From contig NZ_DJJS01000002.1 in the NCBI RefSeq assembly GCF_002434265.1, positions 62,001 to 126,000 on the forward strand: a stretch of DNA of 64,000 nt, written 5' to 3'. This document shows positions 25,659 through 34,543 of this stretch, piece after piece. Every line of letters starts with the position of its first letter. Within the stretch, counting starts at the first letter, position 1. The notes under the pieces were generated by a model. It had not been told where the DNA came from. It saw only the letters and a program-made list of their open reading frames with translations, and made no database searches. This stretch comes from Pseudomonas sp. UBA6562 (GTDB lineage: Bacteria > Pseudomonadota > Gammaproteobacteria > Pseudomonadales > Pseudomonadaceae). Position numbers and translations under genes: made by a program.

Positions 25659-26618
25659 ATGCTTAGCAAGGCCCAACTGCTCCAGGCCTACCGCAAGATG
25701 CGCGAGATCCGCGTGTTCGAAGAGCGCCTGCACCACGAGAACACCACCGGCGACATCCCCGGCTTCATCCACCTCTACAGCGGCGAAGAAGCCATCGCGG
25801 TGGGCGTGTGCGAGAACCTCACCGATGCCGACTACATCGGCTCGACCCACCGCGGGCACGGCCACTGCATCGCCAAAGGCTGCGACCTGCACGGCATGAT
25901 GGCCGAGATCTTCGGCAAGGCTTCCGGGCTGTGCCGCGGCAAGGGCGGCTCGATGCACATCGCCGACCTGAGCAAGGGCATGCTCGGCGCCAACGCCATC
26001 GTCGGCGGTGCGCCGCCCCTGGCCATCGGCGCGGCGCTCACGGCCAAGACCCTGGGCACGCGCAACGTGGCGGTGTCGTTCACCGGCGACGGCGGCTCCA
26101 ACCAGGGCCTGGTGTTCGAAGCCATGAACATGGCCGTGGTGCTCAAGCTGCCCGCCGTGTTCGTGTTTGAGAACAACGGCTTCGGCGAGGCCACCGGGCA
26201 CGACTACGCCGTGGGCGGGCGCGACATCGCCAGCCGCGCGGCAGGCTTCGGCATGCCGGCGGTGAAGGTCGACGGCACCGACTTCTTCGCCGTCTACGAG
26301 GCCGCCGCCCACGCTGTGGAGCGCGCCCGCAACGGCGAAGGGCCGAGTGCCATCGAAGCCGTGGCCCATCGCTGGCACGGCCATTTCGAAGGCGACCCGA
26401 TGCTCTATCGCGCCGACGGCGAAGTGGAACGCCTGCGCCGTGAGCATGACCCCTTGCAGCACTTCATCCAACGCGTAGGCGATCAGCTGAGCGCCGAGGA
26501 GCTGCGCGCCATCGACGACGAGGTCCAGGCCCAGGTCGACGACGCCGTGACCAAGGCCCGCGCCGCCGAGTACCCCTCGGTCGACAACCTGCTGACCGAC
26601 GTCTACGTCGCCTACTGA
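25659..26618 (+). CDS. acoA: Acetoin dehydrogenase E1 component, alpha subunit
   Basis: Thiamine-diphosphate-dependent subunit that cleaves acetoin to acetaldehyde and a lipoyl-bound acetyl group, working as an alpha2-beta2 tetramer with the next gene product. The 319-residue protein has TGDIPGFIHLYSGEEAIAVG near the N-terminus, the HRGHG loop, and the ThDP motif TGDGGSNQGLVFEAMNMA ending in FENNGF. Its size and TGDIPGF opening match AcoA better than pyruvate dehydrogenase E1 alpha. First gene of a compact five-gene operon, with GAGGGCGAG as ribosome site. Acetoin as substrate is supported by the reductase gene at the operon end. Confidence 0.88.
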   Translation: MLSKAQLLQAYRKMREIRVFEERLHHENTTGDIPGFIHLYSGEEAIAVGVCENLTDADYIGSTHRGHGHCIAKGCDLHGMMAEIFGKASGLCRGKGGSMHIADLSKGMLGANAIVGGAPPLAIGAALTAKTLGTRNVAVSFTGDGGSNQGLVFEAMNMAVVLKLPAVFVFENNGFGEATGHDYAVGGRDIASRAAGFGMPAVKVDGTDFFAVYEAAAHAVERARNGEGPSAIEAVAHRWHGHFEGDPMLYRADGEVERLRREHDPLQHFIQRVGDQLSAEELRAIDDEVQAQVDDAVTKARAAEYPSVDNLLTDVYVAY

Positions 26619-26629
26619 GGAGCTGCACC

Positions 26630-27649
26630 ATGGCAATGCGTACTTATCGTGAAGCGGTCAAGGAAGCCCTGGCCCAGGAAATGCAACTCGACCCCCGTGT
26701 GGTGGTGATCGGCGAAGACGTCTGCGGCGGCCAGGCCGGCACCGCCGAGGTGGGCAGCAAAGGCGAAGCCTTTGGCGGTGTGCTCGGCGTGACCAAAGGC
26801 CTGTGGAGCGAGTTCGGCTCGTCGCGGGTGATCGACACGCCGATCACCGAATCGGCGATCATCGGCATGGCCGCCGGTGCGGCGGTGACCGGCCTGCGCC
26901 CGGTGGCCGAGCTGATGTTCATGGACTTTTTCGGCGTCTGCCACGACATGCTCTACAACCAGGCGGCCAAATTCCGCTACATGTTCGGCGGCAAGGCCAA
27001 GGCGCCCCTAGTGGTGCGCGGCATGATCGGCGCCGGCTTTTCCGCCGCTGCCCAGCATTCGCAGTCGCCCTACAACATCTTCGCCACCACGCCGGGGCTC
27101 AAGGTGGTGGTGCCGTCCAACCCCTACGACGTAAAAGGTCTGCTGATCCAGGCGATCCGCGACGACGACCCGGTGGTGTTCTGCGAGCACAAGCTCCTCT
27201 ACGACCTCAAGGGCGAAGTGCCCGAACACAGCTACACCATTCCCTTCGGCGTGGCCAACTACACCCGCCAAGGCACCGATGTCACCGTCATCGCCCTGGC
27301 GGCGATGGTGCACAAGGCCAACGAAGTGGCGGACAAGCTCGCCGCCGAAGGCATTTCGGTGGAAGTGGTCGACCCGCGTACCGTGTCGCCGCTGGACGAA
27401 GAGGGCATTCTCGAATCGGTGGCCTCCACCGGGCGCGTGGTGATCGTCGACGAGTCGGCCGCGCGCATCGGCTTTGCCCACGACGTGGCGGCATTGATCG
27501 CCTCCCAGGCGTTCTACCACCTCAAAGCGCCGATCGTCATGGTCACCCCGCCGCACACCCCCGTGCCGTTCTCGCCGGTGCTGGAGCAGGCCTGGATTCC
27601 CAGCGCGCAACGCATCGAAGCCGCCATTCGCACTGTGATGGAGGGCTGA
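26630..27649 (+). CDS. acoB: Acetoin dehydrogenase E1 component, beta subunit
   Basis: Partner of the alpha subunit that completes the ThDP site. The 339-residue sequence begins MAMRTYREAVKEALAQEM, has the ViGEDVCGGQAG segment and the transketolase C-terminal domain (VEVVDPRTVSPLDEEGILES). The Glu of GEDV is the conserved proton relay to ThDP. It starts 11 bases after acoA with GAGGAG upstream and ends two bases before acoC, so subunits are made together. Confidence 0.9.
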   Translation: MAMRTYREAVKEALAQEMQLDPRVVVIGEDVCGGQAGTAEVGSKGEAFGGVLGVTKGLWSEFGSSRVIDTPITESAIIGMAAGAAVTGLRPVAELMFMDFFGVCHDMLYNQAAKFRYMFGGKAKAPLVVRGMIGAGFSAAAQHSQSPYNIFATTPGLKVVVPSNPYDVKGLLIQAIRDDDPVVFCEHKLLYDLKGEVPEHSYTIPFGVANYTRQGTDVTVIALAAMVHKANEVADKLAAEGISVEVVDPRTVSPLDEEGILESVASTGRVVIVDESAARIGFAHDVAALIASQAFYHLKAPIVMVTPPHTPVPFSPVLEQAWIPSAQRIEAAIRTVMEG

Positions 27650-27651
27650 GC

Positions 27652-29223
27652 ATGAGTGAGATCCGCGCGATCGAAGTGCCCAAATGGGGGCTGTCGATGG
27701 AGGAGGGCACGCTGACCAGCTGGCTGATCGAGGAAGGCGCTGCCTTCGCCGAGCAGCAGGAAGTGTGCGAAATCGAAACCAGCAAGATCGCCAATGTGCT
27801 GCAAGTGCCGTTCGCCGGGGTGTTGCGGCGCAAGGTGGCACAGCCGGGCGACACCATCGCGGTCGGCGGCGTGCTGGGCGTGGTGGCCGAGGCTTCGGTC
27901 AGCGAGGCCGAGATCGATGCTTATTTGGCCCAGCGGAGTGGTGCACCGGCCGTGGCCGACGCGGCGCCGTCCGCGCCTGCCGCGCCACCGTCCACAGCGC
28001 CGGAGGCGACGGCAGCGCATGCGGACGCGCAGGCGGGCAAGCACGTCCAAGGCAACGATCTGTCTCGGCCCGCCCCTGCCGCCGCCCGAGCGCAGCCGAC
28101 GTCCGCCCCTGGCGAAGCCGACTGGCAGATCCCCCAGGCCTTACGCGGAGTCAGTGCGCAGGATGCCTTCGCCACGCCCCATGCCCTCAAGCTGGCCGCC
28201 GAGCTCGGCCTCGACCTGGGTCAGGTGCCGGGTTCGGGCCGGGGCGCTCGGGTCAGCGTCGCCGACATCGAGACCGCCGTGCGCGCCGCCGGCGGCCAGG
28301 TCGCCCGCCGTGCGCCCGTGCACAAGGCCGCGCAGCCGGCAGCCTCGCGTGCCGACGACAGCCAGGTCGCCGCCACGCCTCTGGCCCGGCGTCTGGCCCA
28401 GCAGTGGGGCATCAACCTGCACGATTGCCGCGCCACCGGCAGCCGTGGTCGGGTGTGCAAGGCCGACGTGCAGGCACAACGCAGCACCGTCGCGCCGTCG
28501 CCGAGCAGCGCCGCGCAGCCTGCCAGCAAGCCGGAAGCCTTCGACACCCTGCCCATGAACGGCATGCGCAAGGCCATCGCGGCGCGCTTGCAGGCTTCCA
28601 AGCGCGAAGCGCCGCACTTCCGCCTGCATGCCGATTTCGACATGGAGCGGTTGCTGGCGCTGCGCACCGAGATCAACGCCGCAGTGCCGGCGGTCAAGCT
28701 GTCGGTCAACGACCTGCTGATCAAGGCCTGCGCCCAGGCGCTGATTGAGGTGCCTGGGGTCAACGTGCAGTACGACGCCGAGCGCCAGGAGATCCGCCGC
28801 TACGCCGATGCCGACATCGCCGTCGCGGTGGCGCTGGACGGCGGTCTGATCACGCCCATCGTGCGCCAGGCCAACCGCAAGTGCCTGGCCGAGGTGTCGG
28901 CCGAAATGCTCGCCCTGGCTACCCAGGCCAAGGCCGGCATGCTCAAGCCCGAGCAGTTCCAGGGCGGCACCTTCAGCCTGTCCAACCTGGGCATGCTGGG
29001 CGTGCGCCGTTTCGACGCCATCATCAACCCGCCGCAAGGCGCGATCCTCGCCATCGGCGCGGGCGAACAACGGGTGGTGGTGCACGAGGGGCAACCGGCG
29101 GTGCGCATGCAGATGAGCGTGACCCTGTCCTGTGACCACCGGGTGATCGACGGGGCGCTGGGCGCGGCCTTCCTCAAAGCGCTCAAGCAACGGGTGGAAA
29201 ATCCCACCCTGATGCTGGTCTAG
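27652..29223 (+). CDS. acoC: Acetoin dehydrogenase E2 component (dihydrolipoamide acetyltransferase)
   Basis: Core of the complex, moving the acetyl group from lipoyl to CoA. The 523-residue protein has one lipoyl domain (about 1 to 80) with the lipoylated Lys45 in EIETSKIANVL. An alanine/proline linker follows, then two peripheral subunit-binding domains (ATPHALKLAAELG around 180 and ATPLARRLAQQWG around 245), and the catalytic domain from about 295. The active-site motif DHRVIDG is near the C-terminus. Two E3-binding domains are unusual because most E2 chains have one. It differs from the short AcoC with an alpha/beta-hydrolase fold seen in many Pseudomonas. Two bases separate it from acoB. 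Confidence 0.87.
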   Translation: MSEIRAIEVPKWGLSMEEGTLTSWLIEEGAAFAEQQEVCEIETSKIANVLQVPFAGVLRRKVAQPGDTIAVGGVLGVVAEASVSEAEIDAYLAQRSGAPAVADAAPSAPAAPPSTAPEATAAHADAQAGKHVQGNDLSRPAPAAARAQPTSAPGEADWQIPQALRGVSAQDAFATPHALKLAAELGLDLGQVPGSGRGARVSVADIETAVRAAGGQVARRAPVHKAAQPAASRADDSQVAATPLARRLAQQWGINLHDCRATGSRGRVCKADVQAQRSTVAPSPSSAAQPASKPEAFDTLPMNGMRKAIAARLQASKREAPHFRLHADFDMERLLALRTEINAAVPAVKLSVNDLLIKACAQALIEVPGVNVQYDAERQEIRRYADADIAVAVALDGGLITPIVRQANRKCLAEVSAEMLALATQAKAGMLKPEQFQGGTFSLSNLGMLGVRRFDAIINPPQGAILAIGAGEQRVVVHEGQPAVRMQMSVTLSCDHRVIDGALGAAFLKALKQRVENPTLMLV

Positions 29224-29232
29224 GAGGCCACC

Positions 29233-30630
29233 ATGCACGACACATTCGATGTACTGATCGTCGGCGGCGGGCCCGGTGGCTATGTGGCGGCGATCCGCGC
29301 AGCGCAACTGGGCCTGCGCACCGCGCTGGTGGAAAAGCAGCATCTGGGCGGGATTTGTCTGAACTGGGGCTGCATCCCTACCAAGGCCATGCTCAAGGGC
29401 GCCGAAGTGGCGCATACCCTGCGCCACCTCGACACCTTCGGCTTCAGCGCCGACAACGTGCAGTTCGACATCCGCACCCTGGTCGCGCACAGCCGCCAGG
29501 TATCCACCACCCTCACGGGCGGGATCGCCCATCTGCTGAAGAAGAACGGGGTGACGCTGTTCGAAGGGCGCGCCCGGCTGACCGGCAAGGGGCAGGTCAG
29601 CGTGACCTTGGCCGAAGGCGAGCAGGCGTTGCGGGCCAAGCACGTCATCCTCGCCACCGGTGCCCGCCCGCGGCCGCTGCCGGGCCTGGTACCCGACGGC
29701 GAGCGGATCTGGAGCTATTTCGAGGCGCTGGTGCCGCAGCAGGTGCCGGCCTCGCTGTTGGTGGTCGGTTCCGGCGCGATCGGTGTGGAGTTCGCCAGCC
29801 TCTATGCCGACCTCGGCAGCGCCGTGACCCTGGTGGAGCTGGCGGGGCAGATCCTGCCCGCCGAAGACCAGGAGGTGGCCGCCCTGGTCCGGCGCGAGTT
29901 CGCCCGGCGTGGTATTCGGGTGTTGACCCAGGCGAGCGTCGGCGCCGTGCACAGCGAAGGCGAGCAGGCGCACTGCAGCGTACGCCTGGCCGATGGCCGC
30001 GAAGAGCGCATCAGCGTCGAGCGCGTGCTGCTCGCTGCGGGTATCCAGGCCAACCGCGAAGACCTCGGCCTCGAGGCTCTGGGGGTGGAGATCGAGCGCG
30101 GCTTCGTTAAGACCGACGCCTGGTGCCGCACCAACGTGGCCGGCCTCTACGCCATCGGTGACGTCGCCGGCGCGCCGTGCCTGGCGCACAAGGCCAGCCA
30201 CGAAGGGGTGCTGTGCGTGGAGAAGCTGGCCGGTGTGGCCGGCGTGCATCCGCTCGACAAGGCCTTCGTGCCCGGCTGCACCTACGCCCGGCCACAGGTC
30301 GCCAGCCTGGGCCTGACCGAGGCGGCGGCGCGGGCCACCGGCAGGTCGCTGAAAATCGGGCGCTTCGACTATCAGGCCAATGGCAAGGCCCTGGCGATGG
30401 GCGAGGCGCAGGGTTTCGTGAAGACCATCTTCGATGCCGACAGCGGCGAGCTGCTCGGCGCGCACATGGTCGGCCCGGAAGTAACCGAGCAGATCCAGGG
30501 CTTCGGCATTGCTCACGCGCTGGAAGCCACCGAACAGGCCCTGGGCCAGGTGGTGTTCGCCCACCCGACCTTGAGCGAGGCCATGCACGAGGCGGTCCTG
30601 GCCGCCAGTGGCCGGGCCTTGCACCATTGA
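29233..30630 (+). CDS. acoL: Dihydrolipoamide dehydrogenase of the acetoin complex
   Basis: FAD enzyme that reoxidises the E2 lipoyl group and reduces NAD. The 465-residue protein has the N-terminal FAD motif VGGGPGGYVAAIRAAQLG, the redox pair in GICLNWGCIPTKAML, an NAD motif (VVGSGAIGVEFASLYADLG), a second FAD motif near AIGDVAGAP and the C-terminal HPTLSEAMHEA with the catalytic His-Glu pair. It starts nine bases after acoC with AGGAGG. It is distinct from lpdG at 53.5 kb, so each complex has its own E3. The symbol follows Klebsiella usage. Confidence 0.88.
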   Translation: MHDTFDVLIVGGGPGGYVAAIRAAQLGLRTALVEKQHLGGICLNWGCIPTKAMLKGAEVAHTLRHLDTFGFSADNVQFDIRTLVAHSRQVSTTLTGGIAHLLKKNGVTLFEGRARLTGKGQVSVTLAEGEQALRAKHVILATGARPRPLPGLVPDGERIWSYFEALVPQQVPASLLVVGSGAIGVEFASLYADLGSAVTLVELAGQILPAEDQEVAALVRREFARRGIRVLTQASVGAVHSEGEQAHCSVRLADGREERISVERVLLAAGIQANREDLGLEALGVEIERGFVKTDAWCRTNVAGLYAIGDVAGAPCLAHKASHEGVLCVEKLAGVAGVHPLDKAFVPGCTYARPQVASLGLTEAAARATGRSLKIGRFDYQANGKALAMGEAQGFVKTIFDADSGELLGAHMVGPEVTEQIQGFGIAHALEATEQALGQVVFAHPTLSEAMHEAVLAASGRALHH

Positions 30631-30685
30631 CCCCCGTACGGCGCCAGCGGGCGCCGTGCCCCTTCGTTCGCACAAGGACACCGCG

Positions 30686-31444
30686 ATGCTTCGATTTCAC
30701 GACAAAGTGGTACTGATCACCGGCGCCGCCGCCGGCATTGGCGAAGCCACGGCGCGACGCTTCGCCGAAGAGGGCGCCCAAGTGGTGCTGGCCGACTGGA
30801 ACCTGGCCAAAGCCCAGGCCGTAGCCGCCGAGCTGCCGGCCGAGCGCGTCCTGGCCGTGCAGGTGGACGTCTCGGACCTGGCGTCGGTGCAACGGATGGT
30901 CGAGGCCACCGTGGCGCGCTTCGGCGGGCTGGACGTGCTGGTCAACAACGCGGGCGTGCACATCCCTGGCACCACGCTTGAGACCAGCGAGGCCGACTGG
31001 CGCAAGATCGCTTCGGTTAACATCGACGGGGTGATCTTCTGCAGCAAGTTGGCCCTGCCGCACTTGATCGAGCGCCGCGGCAACATCGTCAGCACGGCTT
31101 CGGTGTCGGGTCTGGGCGGGGACTGGGGCGCGGCCTTCTACTGCGCCAGCAAGGGTGCGGTGGTCAACTACACCCGCGCACTGGCGCTCGACCATGGCGC
31201 CCAGGGCGTACGCGCCAATGCGGTGTGCCCGAGCCTGACCCGCACCGCCATGACCTGGAGCTGGGAGCAGTCGATCCGCGACAGGTTCAACGAACGCATT
31301 CCCTTGCAGCGCGAAGCCTTGCCGAGCGAAGTGGCTGCGGCGATCGCCTTTCTGGCCAGCGACGACGCCAGCTTCGTCAACGGCGTCAATCTACCGGTGG
31401 ACGGCGGCGTGACGGCCTCGGACGGCCAGCCCAAGGTGTCCTGA
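30686..31444 (+). CDS. Short-chain dehydrogenase, probable acetoin reductase/2,3-butanediol dehydrogenase
   Basis: A 252-residue classical SDR. It shows the NAD-binding TGAAAGIGEA near the N-terminus, NNAG at about 88, the catalytic Ser in STASVSG and the YCASK motif with Tyr and Lys. The C-terminus VNLPVDGGVTAS is usual for the family. Position as last gene of the aco operon suggests interconversion of 2,3-butanediol and acetoin, feeding the dehydrogenase complex; the substrate is inferred. ATG 30686 is chosen from the SDR start (MLRFHDKVVLITG) with AAGGA upstream; a longer frame overlaps the previous gene. Confidence 0.8.
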   Translation: MLRFHDKVVLITGAAAGIGEATARRFAEEGAQVVLADWNLAKAQAVAAELPAERVLAVQVDVSDLASVQRMVEATVARFGGLDVLVNNAGVHIPGTTLETSEADWRKIASVNIDGVIFCSKLALPHLIERRGNIVSTASVSGLGGDWGAAFYCASKGAVVNYTRALALDHGAQGVRANAVCPSLTRTAMTWSWEQSIRDRFNERIPLQREALPSEVAAAIAFLASDDASFVNGVNLPVDGGVTASDGQPKVS

Positions 31445-31517
31445 GCGGCGAGTGGGGGCGTTGCATTGCGGGGCCGGCCGGGGCACCCTGGGCGCCCCTT
31501 CGCACTGGAGCGTCGCC

Positions 31518-32213
31518 ATGGACATCGACACCCTTAAACAGCGCCTTGGCCGCCCTGCCACACGGCTGGTGGCCGGTGGCTTTCGCCCTACCGAGGGCGT
31601 CGACGAGAGCTGGCTGGGCCGTGTGTATCTCTTCGCGCCCGACGAAGACCTGCCTCTGGACGCCGCCGGCCAGCCCATGTTGCCCATCGCCCAATTCCAC
31701 CTGCCCAGCCTGATACCGCCCACGCCTTCGCTCGACGGGGTGCGGGTACTGACGCTGTTCATGTCGCGACGCTTTCCCGAACCTTTCGAACCCATGGGCG
31801 ACAACTGGCTGATCCGCGAGTATGGCGAGCACGACACGCTGGTGCGCAAGGCGCTGCCTGTCCCCGATTCACCGCTCAAGGCCTTTCCCGTCAAGCCCCA
31901 CCCGGTCGAGCGTGATTGCCCGCTATGGGATGGCGGCGGCGTGCCGCTGGAGCTGGAGCGCGAAGTCCTGGCGCGGATGCGTGCGGGCGAGATCGAAAGC
32001 TATTACGACCTCACCACCCACTGCTACGAGCACAAGTTCGGCGGCTTCCCGTCGTTCTGCCAAGCCGGTGTCGAGCCGCAGGAGGGCTTCGAGTTCGTGT
32101 TCCAGGTGTCTTCCGACGCCAAGATCAACCTGAATGTGGTCGACAGTGGCAGCCTGCTGTTCTGGAGGCACCCGCAGTCGGGCGAGTGGGCGTTCTACTA
32201 CGACTTCTACTGA
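31518..32213 (+). CDS. YwqG-like (DUF1963) protein
   Basis: A 231-residue soluble protein without signal or membrane segments. It matches the YwqG pattern from memory: an early statement of content (PMLPIAQFHLPSLIPP), a central HKFGGFPSFCQ and a C-terminal NLNVVDSGSLLFWRHP with WAFYYDFY. The function of this family is unknown. The start MDIDTLKQRLG is preferred over an upstream in-frame GTG-type start because the preceding codons are low complexity. It follows the SDR gene by about 70 bases but probably is not part of the catabolic operon. Confidence 0.65.
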   Translation: MDIDTLKQRLGRPATRLVAGGFRPTEGVDESWLGRVYLFAPDEDLPLDAAGQPMLPIAQFHLPSLIPPTPSLDGVRVLTLFMSRRFPEPFEPMGDNWLIREYGEHDTLVRKALPVPDSPLKAFPVKPHPVERDCPLWDGGGVPLELEREVLARMRAGEIESYYDLTTHCYEHKFGGFPSFCQAGVEPQEGFEFVFQVSSDAKINLNVVDSGSLLFWRHPQSGEWAFYYDFY

Positions 32214-32412
32214 TGCCGCATGCGATCCCAGGCCGCTCTGCGCAGGGTGAGCCTTTCTCCTACACAGGCTTGAGACATCGCCCTGGACAGGGTCGCTTTC
32301 AGCGCAAGGCTTGTCGCGCGCGAACTACCGAAAGTTCAAAAAAGTGCCATGCTTTCAGGATGCCGTCGGACTGGGCGCGTGAAGACGCCGGCCGTCGGCA
32401 AGGAGGGCGACC

Positions 32413-32463
32413 GTGACCCACGCCACCGTGACGGGGCCGGACGCCGCAGCTGAACACCGCTAG
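32413..32463 (+). CDS. Possible 16-residue leader peptide upstream of fdsG
   Basis: A GTG codon at 32413 follows a strong AAGGAGG ribosome site seven bases before it. The frame reads VTHATVTGPDAAAEHR and ends at TAG 32461. It lies 50 bases before fdsG in the 300-bp gap that otherwise holds no gene. The coupling of a very good ribosome site with a tiny frame resembles a leader peptide. It may equally be chance in a GC-rich spacer. The remaining part, 32214 to 32400, shows no terminator or clear promoter. Confidence 0.3.
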   Translation: MTHATVTGPDAAAEHR

Positions 32464-32513
32464 GCGCTTGGCCATCGGAGGATGACAGCGCCTGGGTTGC
32501 CGAGGTTTGCTGT

Positions 32514-32996
32514 ATGCCTGATCAATTGCACCACCTGCCCCTGATCCACCGCATCCTGGAACGTGAACGCCACACCCCAGGTGCTCTCTTGCCCATCCTT
32601 CACGCCATCCAGAACGGCGTGGGGTATGTCCCCGACGACGCCGTGCCCGCCATCGCCCATGCGCTCAACCTGAGCCTGGCCGAGGTGCGTGGCGTGATCA
32701 GCTTCTACCACGACTTTCGTACCACACCGCCCGCCCGCCATACCTTGCGCCTGTGCCAGGCCGAGTCGTGCCGCAGCCGCGGCGCCGAGACGCTGGCCGC
32801 GCAAGTGCGCGAGCAGCTGGGCGTGGACGACCACGGCACCACGGCCGATGGCGCGCTGAGCCTGCGGCCGGTGTACTGCCTGGGTGCCTGCGCCTGCTCG
32901 CCGGCTCTGGAACTGGACGGCCAGGTGCATGCACGCCTGACCCCCGAGCGCGTGCGCGAACTGGTCGACGGCTGCCTGACGGAGGTGACGGCATGA
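32514..32996 (+). CDS. fdsG: NAD-dependent formate dehydrogenase, gamma subunit
   Basis: A 160-residue thioredoxin-like [2Fe-2S] protein related to NuoE. It carries the cluster ligands as C-x4-C (LCQAESCRS) and C-x3-C (YCLGACACSP) with the expected spacing. It passes electrons within the soluble formate dehydrogenase. It is the first gene of fdsGBAD and starts at ATG 32514 with GAGG eight bases upstream. Its stop overlaps the fdsB start by four bases. Confidence 0.9.
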   Translation: MPDQLHHLPLIHRILERERHTPGALLPILHAIQNGVGYVPDDAVPAIAHALNLSLAEVRGVISFYHDFRTTPPARHTLRLCQAESCRSRGAETLAAQVREQLGVDDHGTTADGALSLRPVYCLGACACSPALELDGQVHARLTPERVRELVDGCLTEVTA

Positions 32997-34543
32997 AGCT
33001 GTTCATTCCCTGTGACTCGCTGGCCCGTGCCGTCGGCGCCGACGCCCTGGCCGAGGCGCTGAGCCGTGAGGCCGAGCGCCGTCAGTTTCCGCTGACCGTC
33101 CAGCGCACCAGCTCGCGCGGACTGTACTGGCTCGAACCGCTGGTGGAGGTCGACAGCGACCAGGGCCGCCTGGGTTTCGGCCCGGTCGGCGCCGCTGATG
33201 CCGCCAGCCTGCTCGATGCGTTGACGGGCCATGCGGCCGAGCATCCCTTGGCCCTGGGCCCGGTCGAAGACATGCCCTACCTGAAGACGCAGCAGCGTCT
33301 GCTGTTCGCCCGCGCTGGCATCACCCGGCCGCTGTCCCTGGACGACTACCGCGCCCATGGCGGTTTCGAAGGGTTGTCCAAGGCGGCCCTGATGCCTGGC
33401 GAAGAGGTGGTGGCCCAGGTGCTCGACTCCGGCCTGCGTGGCCGTGGCGGTGCGGCGTTCCCTGCCGGCATCAAGTGGCGCACCGTGCGTGAGGCACGCG
33501 CCGAACAGAAGTACATCGTCTGCAACGCCGACGAAGGCGACTCGGGCACCTTCGCCGACCGCATGCTGATGGAGGGCGACCCGTTCCTGTTGATCGAAGG
33601 CATGCTCATCGCCGGCCTCGCCGTCGGGGCCAGCAAGGGCTACATCTATGTGCGTTCGGAATACCCCGATGCCGTGCAGGCGCTCAACGAGGCGGTGATC
33701 CTCGCCCGTGAGGCGGGCTATCTGGACAGCACCGGCCGTGGCGTCGCCTTCGACCTGGACGTGCGGGTCGGGGCGGGCGCCTACATCTGCGGCGAGGAAA
33801 CCGCGCTGCTGGAGTCGTTGGAAGGCAAGCGCGGCATCGTCCGCGCCAAGCCGCCGCTGCCGGCGCTGCAAGGCCTGTTCGGCCAGCCGACCCTGGTTCA
33901 TAACGTGCTGACCCTGGCCTCGGTGCCGACCATCCTGGCCCGCGGCGCGCCGTACTACCGTGACTTCGGCGTCGGCCGCTCGATGGGCACCTTGCCGTTC
34001 CAGCTCGCCGGCAACGTCCGCCACGGCGGGCTGGTGGAGCGCGCCTTCGGCCTGACCCTGCGCGAGCTGGTCGAAGGCTACGGCGGCGGCACCGCCAGCG
34101 GCCGACCGCTGAAGGCCGTGCAGGTCGGCGGCCCGTTGGGCGCCTGGGTGCCGCCGGAGCACTTCGACACGCCGTTGGACTACGAAGCGTTCGCCGCCAT
34201 CGGCGCGATGCTCGGCCACGGCGGCGTGGTGGTCGCCGACGACACCCTGAACCTCGCCGGCATGGCCCGCTTCGCCCTGGCGTTCTGTGCCGAAGAATCG
34301 TGCGGCAAGTGCACGCCGTGCCGGATCGGCTCGACCCGTGGCATGGAGGTGGTCGATCGGTTGATCGCCAGCACCGACGCCGCCTACCGCGAAGACCAGG
34401 CCAACCTGCTGCGCGACCTGTGCGACACGATGCAGTACGGCTCGCTGTGCGCCATGGGCGGCATGACCGCCTACCCGGTCGCCAGCGCGCTCAAGCACTT
34501 CCCCGCCGACTTCGGTCTGGCCCCTCAGGAGGCTGTGCAATGA
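32993..34543 (+). CDS. fdsB: NAD-dependent formate dehydrogenase, beta subunit (FMN/NAD site)
   Basis: A 516-residue NuoF-like subunit with an N-terminal thioredoxin-like extension (about 1 to 100). The FMN/NADH domain shows GLRGRGGAAFPAGIKW and KYIVCNADEGDSGTFADR, followed by GAGAYICGEETALLES. The 4Fe-4S ligands are in ESCGKCTPCRIG with a distal Cys in YGSLCAMG. Here NAD is reduced by electrons from formate. It overlaps both neighbours by four bases, indicating translational coupling and stoichiometric assembly. Confidence 0.92.
   Translation: MKLFIPCDSLARAVGADALAEALSREAERRQFPLTVQRTSSRGLYWLEPLVEVDSDQGRLGFGPVGAADAASLLDALTGHAAEHPLALGPVEDMPYLKTQQRLLFARAGITRPLSLDDYRAHGGFEGLSKAALMPGEEVVAQVLDSGLRGRGGAAFPAGIKWRTVREARAEQKYIVCNADEGDSGTFADRMLMEGDPFLLIEGMLIAGLAVGASKGYIYVRSEYPDAVQALNEAVILAREAGYLDSTGRGVAFDLDVRVGAGAYICGEETALLESLEGKRGIVRAKPPLPALQGLFGQPTLVHNVLTLASVPTILARGAPYYRDFGVGRSMGTLPFQLAGNVRHGGLVERAFGLTLRELVEGYGGGTASGRPLKAVQVGGPLGAWVPPEHFDTPLDYEAFAAIGAMLGHGGVVVADDTLNLAGMARFALAFCAEESCGKCTPCRIGSTRGMEVVDRLIASTDAAYREDQANLLRDLCDTMQYGSLCAMGGMTAYPVASALKHFPADFGLAPQEAVQ

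Noticed and set aside
28141..30681. Very long minus-strand open frame (846 codons) across acoC, lpd and the SDR gene
   Set aside because: It is the mirror of GC-rich genes with strong codon bias; the protein is Gly/Arg/His-rich low-complexity sequence and the plus-strand genes are certain.
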